Origin: WRDS01 sp964492775
Lineage (GTDB): Bacteria; Actinomycetota; Coriobacteriia; Anaerosomatales; PHET01
DNA length: 64,000 nucleotides
Assembly: GCA_964492775.1 (NCBI GenBank)
Contig: CAZBLH010000003.1
Span: 1 to 64,000, forward strand
Direction of reading: 5' to 3'
Every line of letters starts with the position of its first letter. Within the stretch, counting starts at the first letter, position 1. The notes beneath the pieces were generated by a model. It was given only the letters and a program-made list of their open reading frames with translations. It had not been told where the DNA came from and did not search any database. Positions 42,224 through 51,151 of this stretch are shown here, piece after piece. The position numbers were made by a program, and so were the translations under genes.

Positions 42224-43783
42224 CTAGGTGGAATCGCCTCGCGACAGCCCGTACTCGATGGAGTCGACGAGCGCCTCCCAAGATGCCTCGATGACGTTCT
42301 CGGAGACACCAACGGTGCCCCAGCTTGTCTCGTGGTCCGTCGTCTCGATGAGAACGCGTGTGACCGCGCCGGTGCCCTTCTTCTCGTCGAGGACGCGCAC
42401 CTTGAAGTCGGCGAGCTCGATCTCGGCGAGTCTCGGGTAGAAGCTCGAGATCGCAAGCCTGAGCGCCTTGTCGAGCGCGTTGACGGGACCGTTGCCCTCG
42501 GCGGTGGCGATGAAGCGCTGTCCCTGGCAGTGCACCTTGAGCGTGGCCTCGGTCATCACGCGACCGTCCTCGCGCTTCTCGGCGATCACCCGGAAGCTCT
42601 CGAGCCGGAAGAACGGCACGAACGTCCCAAGCCGCTTCTTGAGCATGATCTCGAGCGAGCCGTCGGCAGCCTCGAAGCTGTAACCCTGGTACTCGAGCTC
42701 CTTGATCGAGTCGAGCACCTCCGTGGCCGTCTCTCCGGTGAGCTCGATCCCCATCTCCTGGGCCTTCATCATCAGCGAGGTGCGTCCGGCGAGCTCACTG
42801 ACGATCACGCGTGCCATGTTGCCCACCGCCGAGGCGTCAACGTGCTCGTACGCCTCGGGCAGCCGCGCTGCAGCAGACGCATGCACACCGCCCTTGTGCG
42901 CGAACGCGCTCGTGCCCACGTAGGGCTGGTGCGGGTTGGGCGCGATGTTGGCGATCTCTGCCACGAAGTGGCTGACCTCGGTGAGCAGCCGCAAGCGTTC
43001 GCGACCAATGGCGTGGCGTCCCATCTTGAGCTCGAGAGCGGGGATGATCGACATGAGATTGGCGTTGCCGGCCCGCTCACCATACCCGTTGGCTGTGCCT
43101 TGCACCTGGACGCAACCCGCCTCGACAGCCACGAGCGAGTTGGCGACCGCACACCCCGAGTCGTCGTGCGCATGGATGCCGAGCCGGACACTCGGCAGGG
43201 CCGCCGCCGTCTCGGCCACGATGCGCATCACGTCCTGCGGAAGCGTGCCGCCGTTGGTGTCGCACAGCACGACGGTGTCGGCGCCGGCCTCGGCAGCGGC
43301 GCGGCACACCGCGATGGCGTACTCGGGGTCCGCGACGTAGCCGTCAAAGTAATGCTCGGCATCGAAGAAGACGGTGCGCCCAGCCGACACAAGGAAGGTC
43401 ACCGAGTCACGCACCATCGCGATGTTGGTCTCAAGCGTGGTCCGAAGCGTCTCGGTGACATGCACCGTCCACGCTTTACCGAAGATGCACAGCGCCTCGC
43501 AGCCTGTCTCGAGCAGGGCCGCCAGCCCCGGGTCCTCGTCGGCGGGAAGGTCCTTGTGTCGCGTTGAGCCGAAGGCCGAGATGATCGCGTTCTCCAGGCG
43601 CAGCTCACCCGCGCGCTCGAAGAACTCGGCGTCCTTGGGGTTCGAGCCGGGAAACCCGCCCTCAATGTAGCGCACGCCGAGAAGGTCGAGCTTGGCCGCG
43701 ATCCGCAGCTTGTCGTCGACCGATAGTGACATTCCTTCGCGCTGCGTGCCGTCGCGCAGCGTGGTGTCGTAGATCGCGATCAT
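42224..43783 (-). CDS. cimA: (R)-citramalate synthase
   Basis: 519 aa, 2-isopropylmalate-synthase superfamily. It condenses pyruvate and acetyl-CoA to citramalate, a threonine-independent route to 2-oxobutyrate and isoleucine. The catalytic barrel has YDTTLRDGTQREG, DTNGGTLP, HAHDDSGCAVANS and GYGERAGNANL; the C-terminal LeuA-type allosteric domain (about 390-510) is present. The length and wording fit the long CimA group (TIGR00977-like) rather than LeuA. GGGGGAGACGG precedes the ATG. leuB, leuD and ilvE nearby would complete the route. Confidence 0.93.
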   Translation of the reverse strand: MIAIYDTTLRDGTQREGMSLSVDDKLRIAAKLDLLGVRYIEGGFPGSNPKDAEFFERAGELRLENAIISAFGSTRHKDLPADEDPGLAALLETGCEALCIFGKAWTVHVTETLRTTLETNIAMVRDSVTFLVSAGRTVFFDAEHYFDGYVADPEYAIAVCRAAAEAGADTVVLCDTNGGTLPQDVMRIVAETAAALPSVRLGIHAHDDSGCAVANSLVAVEAGCVQVQGTANGYGERAGNANLMSIIPALELKMGRHAIGRERLRLLTEVSHFVAEIANIAPNPHQPYVGTSAFAHKGGVHASAAARLPEAYEHVDASAVGNMARVIVSELAGRTSLMMKAQEMGIELTGETATEVLDSIKELEYQGYSFEAADGSLEIMLKKRLGTFVPFFRLESFRVIAEKREDGRVMTEATLKVHCQGQRFIATAEGNGPVNALDKALRLAISSFYPRLAEIELADFKVRVLDEKKGTGAVTRVLIETTDHETSWGTVGVSENVIEASWEALVDSIEYGLSRGDST

Positions 43784-43819
43784 GCTGTCCGTCTCCCCCG
43801 TCGCCGGCAGGCCCGGCGG

Positions 43820-44734
43820 CTACAACCGGTCGAGCCACACCTCATACGCAGGATCCTCGCCGCGCACGGCCTTGAAGAACGTCTCCTGCAGCTCCTTGGT
43901 AACGGGGCCCGGCTCGCCAAGCACGTGCCCGTCCACCGAGCGCACCGGAACGACCTCTGCTGCCGAGCCGGTCATGAAGAACTCCTCGGCGGTGTAGAGG
44001 TCCGTGCGGATGAGCGACTCCTCGAGCACCACGTAGCCGAGGTCGTCGGCGATGAGCATGATCGAGTCGCGAGTGATGCCCTCGAGAATACCGTCGGAGA
44101 CCGGCGGGGTCGAGATGACACTGTCGCGGACGATGAATAGGTTCTCGCCTGTGCCCTCGCAGACCTTGCCCTCCTCGTTGAGGAGGATCGCCTCGTTGTA
44201 GCCGTGGCGGTTTGCCTCAATCCGCGCGAACGACGAGTTCAGGTACTGGCCGGTCGCCTTGACCGCGGGCGGCATAGAGTTGATGCCGCGCTGGCGCCAC
44301 GAGCTCACGCCGACGTCTACACCTGCGGAGAGCGACTCTTCGCCAAGATAGGAGTCCCAGGGCCATGCGGCGATCGAAACCACGACCGGAGCCGGCATCG
44401 GGTCCAGCCCCATGATGCCGTAGCCGCGGAATGCGAGCGGCCGGATGTAGCAGCTCTTGAGGCCGTTCGCAGCGATGGTGTCTTTGACGGCCTGCACCAT
44501 CTCATCCACCGAGTAGGGCAGGTCCATGTAGAGCATCTTGGCCGAGCGCTCGAACCGCTCCATGTGCTCACGCAGACGGAAGACGGCGGGACCGTCAGCG
44601 GTCTCGTAGCACCGGATGCCTTCGAATACCCCGGACCCGTAGTGCAGCGCATGCGTGAGTACGTGTACCTGAGCCTTGTCCCAGTCGACGAGCTCGCCAT
44701 CCATCCAGATCTTGTCCACCGCTGGAAGCGACAT
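43820..44734 (-). CDS. ilvE: Branched-chain amino acid aminotransferase
   Basis: 304 aa, fold-type IV PLP enzyme for the last step of valine, leucine and isoleucine synthesis. It shows HALHYGSGVFEGIRCYE, FRLREHMERF, the PLP lysine region YLNSSFARIEANRHGYNEAILLN (Lys just before, in PAVKATGQY), EGTGENLFIV and FFMTGSAAEVVPV. GAGAGGTGCG precedes the ATG. It is 36 bp before cimA, so the two are probably one operon. Confidence 0.95.
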   Translation of the reverse strand: MSLPAVDKIWMDGELVDWDKAQVHVLTHALHYGSGVFEGIRCYETADGPAVFRLREHMERFERSAKMLYMDLPYSVDEMVQAVKDTIAANGLKSCYIRPLAFRGYGIMGLDPMPAPVVVSIAAWPWDSYLGEESLSAGVDVGVSSWRQRGINSMPPAVKATGQYLNSSFARIEANRHGYNEAILLNEEGKVCEGTGENLFIVRDSVISTPPVSDGILEGITRDSIMLIADDLGYVVLEESLIRTDLYTAEEFFMTGSAAEVVPVRSVDGHVLGEPGPVTKELQETFFKAVRGEDPAYEVWLDRL

Positions 44735-44776
44735 TGCGAACGCACCTCTCTTCTCACGCTGCAGGGTAATCCGATT

Positions 44777-44782
44777 AGTTTA
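44777..44782 (-). promoter_or_regulatory. Possible -10 of the ilvE-cimA operon
   Basis: TAAACT on the minus strand, 43 bp before the ilvE ATG and downstream of the inverted repeat at 44792-44817. No clear -35. Confidence 0.35.
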
Positions 44783-44791
44783 CTGCAAGTC

Positions 44792-44817
44792 GCGCCGAGA
44801 AAGCAGAGACTCGGCGC
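44792..44817. terminator. Inverted repeat after the flippase-like gene
   Basis: GCGCCGAG-N10-CTCGGCGC, an 8-bp perfect stem 19 bp downstream of the stop of the gene at 44836. No U-tract follows, so it is a weak or factor-assisted terminator candidate. Confidence 0.45.
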
Positions 44818-44835
44818 ATAAAGCAGGCGTGGATG

Positions 44836-45798
44836 CTACTCAATCTTCGATGCGAACACCCGACGCAGGACACCCGGGCGTGACGCGAGCACGACCCAGC
44901 CGAGAGCTATTCCCAGCCAGAGCGTAGAGGTCCTGACGATCAGGGTCGCCGCCGAAGCACCGGCAGTACTCATTCCCAAAGCCACCAAGATGCCGACCAT
45001 CGAGGCCTCGGTGAGCCCGATGCCACCGGGGAGCATCGTCGCAGCCCCGATAATCGCTGATATCGCGTAGATCGAGATGAGCACCAGCGCACTCACGGCA
45101 TCGAAGCCGAGTTCCCTCACGAACAACACGAACGCGGCGCCCTCCAGCCCCCAAGCGACGAACGCGAGTCCGGACGACCAGACCAGCACTCGCCACCGGA
45201 GAGCCGAGTGAACGGTCTCGGCGATCGAAGAGATCGCCTCCTCGTGCTTTCGCGCCCACGACGTCCTGCACGCGAGCTTGGAGGCCAGATCGAGGAACCA
45301 GCGGGAACTCAGGACGCGTGTGCCGATAACGAGCAGCGCCAGCCCAGCGGCGAGCCACCACCTACCCGCTCCGAGCACGGAGAGCCCGCCGAGCGAGAGC
45401 AGGCACACCGCAAGCAGATCGGCGACGCGCTCAGAGACGACAAGGGCAAGTCCACGACCCATCGGCATGCCCGCGAGTTCCCGAGCAAGCCAGGGCTTCA
45501 AGGCCTCGCCTACCCTGCCAGGAGTGACCCCCATCGAGTAGCCGGAGGTCTGCAGATACCAGGCATCACGAATGCTCACTGGGTAACCGACCAAGCGCAT
45601 GAGAAGACGCCACCTCACGCTGCGCAAGAAGAACCCCACGACGACCATGGCGATCACAGCAAGCACCGTCGTCAGCCGATAACTGGCGAGAGCTTTGGTG
45701 ACCGCACGCCAGTCGCTTACCACGACGAGCACGGTGTAGACGAACGCCGCGAGGATCATCACCAGGATCATCGCTCTGAGCGTCTTGCGCAGGGTCAC
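44836..45798 (-). CDS. Lysylphosphatidylglycerol synthase TM region/UPF0104 membrane protein
   Basis: 320 aa with about eight hydrophobic segments. The family pattern is visible in FFLRSVRWRLLMRLVGYPVS, LQTSGYSMGVTPGRVGEALKPWLAREL and TMLPGGIGLTEASMVGILVALG. This AglD/MprF-N family includes lipid flippases and archaeal glycosylation proteins; it has no catalytic aminoacyl-lipid synthase domain here. The GTG at 45798 lacks a strong ribosome binding site; an ATG eight residues later is possible. It lies between leuB and ilvE, unrelated in function, and may instead serve the glycan locus (inference). Confidence 0.85.
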   Translation of the reverse strand: MTLRKTLRAMILVMILAAFVYTVLVVVSDWRAVTKALASYRLTTVLAVIAMVVVGFFLRSVRWRLLMRLVGYPVSIRDAWYLQTSGYSMGVTPGRVGEALKPWLARELAGMPMGRGLALVVSERVADLLAVCLLSLGGLSVLGAGRWWLAAGLALLVIGTRVLSSRWFLDLASKLACRTSWARKHEEAISSIAETVHSALRWRVLVWSSGLAFVAWGLEGAAFVLFVRELGFDAVSALVLISIYAISAIIGAATMLPGGIGLTEASMVGILVALGMSTAGASAATLIVRTSTLWLGIALGWVVLASRPGVLRRVFASKIE

Positions 45799-45831
45799 AG
45801 CTCGCCGCCTGTCAGTGTGTGGCGTTCAGGA

Positions 45832-46941
45832 TCAGAGTGCCCGGACTACGAGATCCCCCATGGCCTCGGTGCCCACGAGCTTCTCGGCAGGCGTTGAGGC
45901 GTCGGCGATGTCGCGCGTCCGCCATCCCTCGGCGAGCACGCACTCGATCGCCGCGGCGAGCCGGTCGGCCTCGGCGTTCATTTCGAAGCTGTGGCGCAGC
46001 ATAAGCTCGACCGAGAGCAGCATCGCCAGCGGGTTCGCGACTCCCTGCCCGGCGATGTCGGGAGCGGAGCCGTGACTCGGTTCGTAGAGCGCGGTCCCGT
46101 CACCAAGCGAGGCGCTCGCGAGCATGCCGAGCGACCCGGTGAGCATCGACGCTTCGTCCGAAAGGATGTCGCCGAACATGTTCTCGGTGACCATCACGTC
46201 GAACTGGCCGGGAGCGCGCACGAGCTGCATCGCCGAGTTGTCGACGAGCTGGTCGGCGAGTTCGACGTCGGTGTACTCCGTCTCGTGCAGGCGGTGTACG
46301 ACCTCACGCCAGAGCCTCGAGGTCTCCAGCACGTTCGCCTTATCCACGCTGGTGACATGGTTGCGCCGGTTGCGCGCCGCCTCGAAGGCGACCCGCGCGA
46401 TGCGCTCGATCTCGAACTCTCGGTAGTCGAGCGTGTCGTACGCGCGCATGCCGGGCGCGCCATCGGTGCCCGCGCCTTCAACACCGAGCTCGCGAGCACG
46501 CGCGCCAAAGTACAGCCCGCCGGTGAGTTCGCGCACGATGAGCATGTCCACGCCCTCGAGGAACTCGGGCTTCAGGCTCGAGGCGTCACGTAGCGCGTCG
46601 AAGATCTTGACCGGCCGCAGGTTCGCGTAGAGCCCCAGCGCTTTCCGGATGCCGAGAAGCCCCTGCTCGGGCCGTGGCTTGTCCGGGTCGGTCGTGTCCC
46701 ACTTCGGCCCGCCGATGGCGGCGAGCAGCACCGCATCGGCAGCGTGTGCTGCCGCGAGCGTCTCCTCAGGCAGCGGGTTACTGGTCGCGTCGATGGCGGC
46801 CCCGCCGAGCAAGGCCTCGGTGAACTCGAACTTCGCGTCGGCCATCTCGCCGATCGCGCCGAGGACCTTCACCGCCTCGGCGGTGATCTCGGGACCGATC
46901 CCGTCGCCGGGAAGCAGGCAGATCGAGTACGTGCGGCTCAT
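45832..46941 (-). CDS. leuB: 3-isopropylmalate dehydrogenase
   Basis: 369 aa. It oxidises and decarboxylates 3-isopropylmalate with NAD+ (and often 3-methylmalate in the citramalate route). Motifs are LLPGDGIGPEITAEAV, the substrate loop PEQGLLGIRKAL, RELTGGLYFG, DKANVLETSRLWREV, DNSAMQLV and the C-terminal GSAPDIAGQGVANP. The ATG overlaps the leuD stop (ATGA). Length is typical. Confidence 0.96.
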   Translation of the reverse strand: MSRTYSICLLPGDGIGPEITAEAVKVLGAIGEMADAKFEFTEALLGGAAIDATSNPLPEETLAAAHAADAVLLAAIGGPKWDTTDPDKPRPEQGLLGIRKALGLYANLRPVKIFDALRDASSLKPEFLEGVDMLIVRELTGGLYFGARARELGVEGAGTDGAPGMRAYDTLDYREFEIERIARVAFEAARNRRNHVTSVDKANVLETSRLWREVVHRLHETEYTDVELADQLVDNSAMQLVRAPGQFDVMVTENMFGDILSDEASMLTGSLGMLASASLGDGTALYEPSHGSAPDIAGQGVANPLAMLLSVELMLRHSFEMNAEADRLAAAIECVLAEGWRTRDIADASTPAEKLVGTEAMGDLVVRAL

Positions 46942-47432
46942 CCGTTGACCTTCTCGCGCACGGAGGCAATCAGCCCGCCGCGCTCGATGATCTCGCGCAC
47001 GAACGGCGGGAACGGCTGCGCTTGGAACGACTGACCCGTCGTCTCGTTCACGATCATACCGGTGTCGGCGTCCACGCTCACGCGGTCGCCGGCGGAGATG
47101 CCGTCAACTGCGTCGGGCGCCTCCATGATCGGCAGGCCGGTGTTGATGGCGTTGCGATAGAAGATGCGCGCGAAGCTCTTGGCGATCACAACCGAGACTC
47201 CAGCCGCCTTGATCGAGATCGGCGCGTGCTCGCGTGAAGATCCGCAGCCGAAGTTCTCGCCGGCAACGAGGATGTCGCCGGACTCGACCTTGGCGACGAA
47301 CCCCGCGTCGAGGTCCTCCATGCAGTGCTTCGCCAGCTCGGCGGGATCGCTCGTGTTCAGATAGCGGGCCGGGATGATGACGTCGGTGTCGATGTCACGA
47401 CCGTACTTGTGCGCGGTACCGGTGAAATTCAC
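46938..47432 (-). CDS. leuD: 3-isopropylmalate dehydratase small subunit
   Basis: 164 aa, the short (archaeal-type, LeuD2-like) form. With LeuC it isomerises isopropylmalate or citramalate. It shows GRDIDTDVIIPARYL, the swivel-domain loop AGENFGCGSSREHAPI and AKSFARIFYRNAINTGLP. I chose GTG 47432 with AGGAG six bases upstream; ATG 47495 would lie upstream of the predicted transcript start. The large subunit leuC is not adjacent and not in the window. Confidence 0.93.
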   Translation of the reverse strand: MNFTGTAHKYGRDIDTDVIIPARYLNTSDPAELAKHCMEDLDAGFVAKVESGDILVAGENFGCGSSREHAPISIKAAGVSVVIAKSFARIFYRNAINTGLPIMEAPDAVDGISAGDRVSVDADTGMIVNETTGQSFQAQPFPPFVREIIERGGLIASVREKVNG

Positions 47433-47471
47433 GGTGGGCTCCTGCTCCGAAGGCGCGGTCGGGTTCGCAGG

Positions 47472-47477
47472 ATTGTA
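47472..47477 (-). promoter_or_regulatory. Extended -10 of the leuD-leuB operon
   Basis: TGC-TACAAT on the minus strand, an extended -10 about 40 bp before the GTG of leuD. It overlaps the region holding the divergent promoter of the glycan locus. Confidence 0.55.
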
Positions 47478-47510
47478 GCAGTTCAGAACACGCATAGCAG
47501 AAGGTCGCGT

Positions 47511-47516
47511 TAAGAT
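47511..47516 (+). promoter_or_regulatory. -10 box of a likely leaderless glycan-operon mRNA
   Basis: TAAGAT on the plus strand, six bases before the ATG at 47523, with no Shine-Dalgarno sequence; the same geometry as for the kinase at 14542 and the ligase-like gene at 62556. Confidence 0.5.
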
Positions 47517-47522
47517 ACAGTC

Positions 47523-48686
47523 ATGAGCCCCTCTGCGCTGTTCGTCACGACCGTCCCCATAACGCTTGAAGCGTTCTTGCTGCCGTTCGCGGACCACTTC
47601 CGAACAGCCGGATGGCGCGTCGACGCGCTAGCGACCGCAGCCACCGAGAACCCGCATGTCGCCGGCCACTTTGACGAAGTATTCGACGCCACCTGGCGCC
47701 GCAACCCTCTGGCTCCCGGCAACTTCCTCGGCGCCGGGCCGCTCGTGCGACGAATCGTTCGTGACGGACAGTACGACATCGTCCACGTGCACACGCCGGT
47801 AGCAGCATTCGTCACCAGGCGTGCGTTGCGCAGCCTTCGGCGGGAGCGCTCGGCAAGCGACCGACCGGCGATCATCTACACGGCTCACGGCTTCCACTTC
47901 TACGAGGGCCAGTCCGCGGCACCGCACGCGCTCTACCGGACGATGGAGCGAACGGCCGCACGCTGGACGGACTTCCTCGTCACTATCAACGCCGAGGACT
48001 ACGCGGCCGCACGCGCGTTCGGGACCATCGATCCCGCCAGGGTGCGTCTCATTCCGGGCATCGGGGTGGATCCGGACGTCTACCACCCGGTGCCGCGCGA
48101 ATCCACCGAGTCCGAGCGAATCCGACGCGAGCTTGGCTTGGCGCCCGAGGCGTTCATGCTCACGATGGTCGCCGAGATGGCGCCAGTGAAACGTCACGCT
48201 CACCTTTTCCGGGCTATCGCACAGGTGCGCGATCCCGGCGTTACGCTCGTCCTCGTCGGCGAGGGGCCGCTCGAGGTCGAGCTGAAGTCGCTCGCCGAGT
48301 CGCTCGGCATAGCTCCAAAGCTCAGATGGGCGGGCTATCGGAGGGACGTGCCGCTCGTGCTCGGCGCGAGCGATGCGGCGGTGCTCGTCAGCGAACGCGA
48401 AGGCCTGCCACGCTTTGTGCTGGAGGCCATGTCTTGCGCGAGGCCGGTCATCGGGACGGACACTCGGGGAATTCGCGACGCGATCGGGTCCGATGCCGGA
48501 TGGGTAGTCCCAAAGCATGACGTCCTGGCGCTAGCTCGAGCGATCGACGAGGCGGCAGGCGCACGCGAAGCGCGCCGGCGTCGGGGTGGACTCGCCCGCG
48601 AGCGGGTCCTCGCGGAGTTCTCCCTCGGCAGGGTGATCGGCGATTACGAGGAGCTATACGATGAAGCGCTCGCATCGCGCATTTGA
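47523..48686 (+). CDS. Glycosyltransferase family 4, PglA-like
   Basis: 387 aa, GT-B fold. The N-terminal half has an acceptor-type domain (LLPFADHFRTAGWRVDALA, YDIVHVHTPVAAFVTR); the C-terminal half has the donor-binding pattern LVLVGEGPLEVEL and VSEREGLPRFVLEAMSCARPV with the E-x7-E pair. It is similar in organisation to PglA, which adds GalNAc to the diNAcBac carrier lipid, and starts the operon that holds PglC/D/E/F-like genes. The donor is not determinable. It overlaps the next gene by 26 bp. Confidence 0.88.
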   Translation: MSPSALFVTTVPITLEAFLLPFADHFRTAGWRVDALATAATENPHVAGHFDEVFDATWRRNPLAPGNFLGAGPLVRRIVRDGQYDIVHVHTPVAAFVTRRALRSLRRERSASDRPAIIYTAHGFHFYEGQSAAPHALYRTMERTAARWTDFLVTINAEDYAAARAFGTIDPARVRLIPGIGVDPDVYHPVPRESTESERIRRELGLAPEAFMLTMVAEMAPVKRHAHLFRAIAQVRDPGVTLVLVGEGPLEVELKSLAESLGIAPKLRWAGYRRDVPLVLGASDAAVLVSEREGLPRFVLEAMSCARPVIGTDTRGIRDAIGSDAGWVVPKHDVLALARAIDEAAGAREARRRRGGLARERVLAEFSLGRVIGDYEELYDEALASRI

Positions 48687-49320
48687 TGTCGTCAAGCGCG
48701 TGGGTGACATCGTGGTCTCGGCGCTGGCTCTCGTGCTACTGAGTCCGCTGCTCGCCCTGATCGCCATCGGCGTCCTCATCACGATCGGAAGTCCTGTGCT
48801 CTTCCGGCAGGAGCGGCCCGGCAAGGGCGGACGCATCTTCACCATCTACAAGTTCCGGACGATGCGCGATGCGCAGGGCGCCACCGGTGCCGCAGCCGTC
48901 GACACCGACGCCGAGCGTCTCACGGCCTTCGGCAGACTCTTGCGCGCGAGCTCCCTCGACGAACTGCCGGAGCTGGTGAACGTGCTCAAGGGAGACATGA
49001 GCATCGTCGGCCCTCGGCCACTGCTGCCGGAGTACTTGCCGCGATACAATGAGAGGCAGGCCAGACGACATGAGGTTCGGCCGGGAATCACCGGATGGGC
49101 GCAGGTCCATGGCAGGAACGCCCTGTCGTGGGAGGAGCGCTTCGAGATGGACGTCGAGTACGTGGACAACCGCTCGCTCGGGCTGGATCTGCGCATTCTC
49201 GCGATGACCGTCAGCACCGTGTTCTCCCGCAAGGGTGTCTCTGCCGAAGGACACGCGACGATGCCGCCGTTCGATCCCGAGGGCACCTCGACCGCCGATA
49301 AGGACGTGAACGCACGATGA
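48661..49320 (+). CDS. Undecaprenyl-phosphate sugar phosphotransferase, PglC-like
   Basis: 219 aa, small monotopic phosphoglycosyl transferase. One N-terminal hydrophobic re-entrant helix (about 14-45) is followed by the catalytic domain: RPGKGGRIFTIYKFRTM, the Asp-Glu dyad in SLDELPELVNVLKGDMS, and IVGPRPLLPEY, PGITGWAQVHGRN. It would transfer a sugar phosphate, by context probably UDP-diNAcBac, to undecaprenyl phosphate at the inner membrane face. GAGGAG lies 7 bases before the ATG; the next gene overlaps by ATGA. Confidence 0.93.
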   Translation: MKRSHRAFDVVKRVGDIVVSALALVLLSPLLALIAIGVLITIGSPVLFRQERPGKGGRIFTIYKFRTMRDAQGATGAAAVDTDAERLTAFGRLLRASSLDELPELVNVLKGDMSIVGPRPLLPEYLPRYNERQARRHEVRPGITGWAQVHGRNALSWEERFEMDVEYVDNRSLGLDLRILAMTVSTVFSRKGVSAEGHATMPPFDPEGTSTADKDVNAR

Positions 49321-49934
49321 GACTGCTAGTAGTGGGAGCTGGCGGCCATGCGAAGGTCGTGATCGACGCCGCACGCCTCTGCGGATATGAGATCGCAGGT
49401 GTCATCGGCAGTGCAGATGGAACGCCTGAGGTCCTCGGAGCGCCGGTCACGACAGATCCGGCTGGCCTCAACGCTTCTGGCTTCATCGTCGCCGTCGGCG
49501 ACAACCACGAGCGCGCGCGCCTGTTCGCCGAGCACCAGAAGCTGGGACTAGAGCCTGCGAACGTGATTCATCCGTCTGCGGTCATCGCTCAGGACGCCGA
49601 GCTCGGACCCGGCACGTTCGTGGCGGCCAACGTCACTGTGAACCCGGGAGCTCGCATCGGCAGCAATACGATTCTCAACACCGGCTGCACCGTGGACCAT
49701 GACTGCGAGATCGGCGTGCACGTGCACATCGGCCCCGGTGCCAACCTGTGCGGTGGCGTCGTCGTTGGTGAGGGAACCCTCCTTGGCGTGGGGTCGTGCG
49801 CGGTCCCACGGTCGCGTATCGGCGAGTGGGCCGTCGTCGGCGCAGGCGCCGCAGTGACGCAGAACATCCCCGACCGCGCCGTCGCGGTGGGCGTGCCCGC
49901 ACGCGTGACGAGACTCGCGGGGGCGGACCAGTGA
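49317..49934 (+). CDS. PglD-like sugar N-acetyltransferase
   Basis: 205 aa. The N-terminal UDP-sugar-binding domain starts LLVVGAGGHAKVVIDAAR; the C-terminal left-handed beta helix has hexapeptide repeats (IHPSAVIAQDAELGPGTFV, NPGARIGSNTILNT). His128 in VDHDCEIG matches the catalytic His of PglD. It would acetylate the 4-amino group of a UDP-4-amino sugar made by the two following genes. Both ends overlap neighbours (ATGA and GTGA), showing tight coupling. Confidence 0.9.
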   Translation: MRLLVVGAGGHAKVVIDAARLCGYEIAGVIGSADGTPEVLGAPVTTDPAGLNASGFIVAVGDNHERARLFAEHQKLGLEPANVIHPSAVIAQDAELGPGTFVAANVTVNPGARIGSNTILNTGCTVDHDCEIGVHVHIGPGANLCGGVVVGEGTLLGVGSCAVPRSRIGEWAVVGAGAAVTQNIPDRAVAVGVPARVTRLAGADQ

Positions 49935-51151
49935 CTACGGCACTCGCGATTGACGGTGGGGCGCCGGTCAGGACCACTCCCATGCCGAGGTGGCCGTCGC
50001 TCGGCGAGTCCGCTGCCGAGGCGGCTGCGGCGGTAGTCCGTTCGGGGCGCCTCAACTATTGGACCGGCGATCGCGGCCGCGAGCTGGAGCGTGAGTACGC
50101 GAGCTCGCTCGGGCGGAAGCACGCGGTGGCCGTCGCCAACGGTACCGTGGCACTCGAGCTTGCGCTGCGCGCATTCGGGATCGGACCCGGTGACGAAGTC
50201 ATCGTGCCAGCACGCACCTTCATCGCGACAGCCGGCGCCGTCGTAGCAGTCGGCGCTGCTCCCGCGATCGCCGACATCGACACCACGAGCAACAACCTGA
50301 CCGCCAACACGGTCTCAGCCGTACTCACCGACCGGACGCGCGCCGTCATCCCGGTCCACCTCGGCGGATGGCCGGTTGACATGGACCCCATCATCGCGCT
50401 CGCCGATGAGCGCGGCCTCATCGTGATCGAGGACTGCGCGCAGGCCCACGGTGGCACGTATCGAGGCCGCCCCATCGGTTCGCTCGGCAGCCATGCTGCC
50501 GCGTTCTCGTTCTGCCAGGACAAGATCCTGCCGGTCGGCGACGGTGGCCTGCTGGTGCTCGACGACGATCTCGCATTCGATCGCGCTTGGAGCTACAAGG
50601 ATCAGGGCAAGTCGTTCGCGAAGGTGGAGGCGCTCGACTCGGCTCGGCCGGGTGCAAGCTTTCAGTGGCTTGTCGACAGCTTCGGCTCCAACCTGCGCTT
50701 GGACGAGATCTCGGCCGCGCTCGCGCTTGACAGCCTTGCGCACCTGGACGAATGGCACGCGGCTCGAACCCGGAACGCCACGCGTGTTGCCGAGGGGCTG
50801 CGAGGTGTAGCCGGCATCAGCGTGCCCCTGCCCGAGCCCGGCAGCGAGCACGCGTTCTACCGACTCTACGGCTCAATCGACCCCGAGGCGCTCGCGGACG
50901 GATGGGACCGCGACCGGGTGCTTCAGGCAATCATCGCCGAGGGCGTCCCGGTTCAGTACGGCGCCTGCGCCGAGATCTACCGCGAGGAGGCGTTCGCACG
51001 CGCCGGGCTCGCTCCCGCCGAGCGGCTGCCGGGCGCTGCACGCGCACACGAGACCTCGATCGCGTTCTTCGTGCATCCGACGCTCGGCGATTCGGACATT
51101 GACGACACGGTCGCGGCCGTACGCAAGGTCATGGAGGCTGCGACGCGATGA
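49931..51151 (+). CDS. DegT/DnrJ/EryC1 aminotransferase, PglE-like
   Basis: 406 aa, fold-type I sugar aminotransferase. The PLP lysine is Lys198 (FSFCQDKILPVGDGG), the pyridine-nitrogen Asp is near 168 (IEDCAQAHG), and NGTVALELALRA binds phosphate. In context it would aminate the UDP-4-keto sugar from the PglF-like dehydratase. The start is GTG 49931, a GTGA overlap with the PglD-like stop; the longer upstream frame is a shadow. The 3' end overlaps the next ATG. Confidence 0.92.
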   Translation: MTTALAIDGGAPVRTTPMPRWPSLGESAAEAAAAVVRSGRLNYWTGDRGRELEREYASSLGRKHAVAVANGTVALELALRAFGIGPGDEVIVPARTFIATAGAVVAVGAAPAIADIDTTSNNLTANTVSAVLTDRTRAVIPVHLGGWPVDMDPIIALADERGLIVIEDCAQAHGGTYRGRPIGSLGSHAAAFSFCQDKILPVGDGGLLVLDDDLAFDRAWSYKDQGKSFAKVEALDSARPGASFQWLVDSFGSNLRLDEISAALALDSLAHLDEWHAARTRNATRVAEGLRGVAGISVPLPEPGSEHAFYRLYGSIDPEALADGWDRDRVLQAIIAEGVPVQYGACAEIYREEAFARAGLAPAERLPGAARAHETSIAFFVHPTLGDSDIDDTVAAVRKVMEAATR

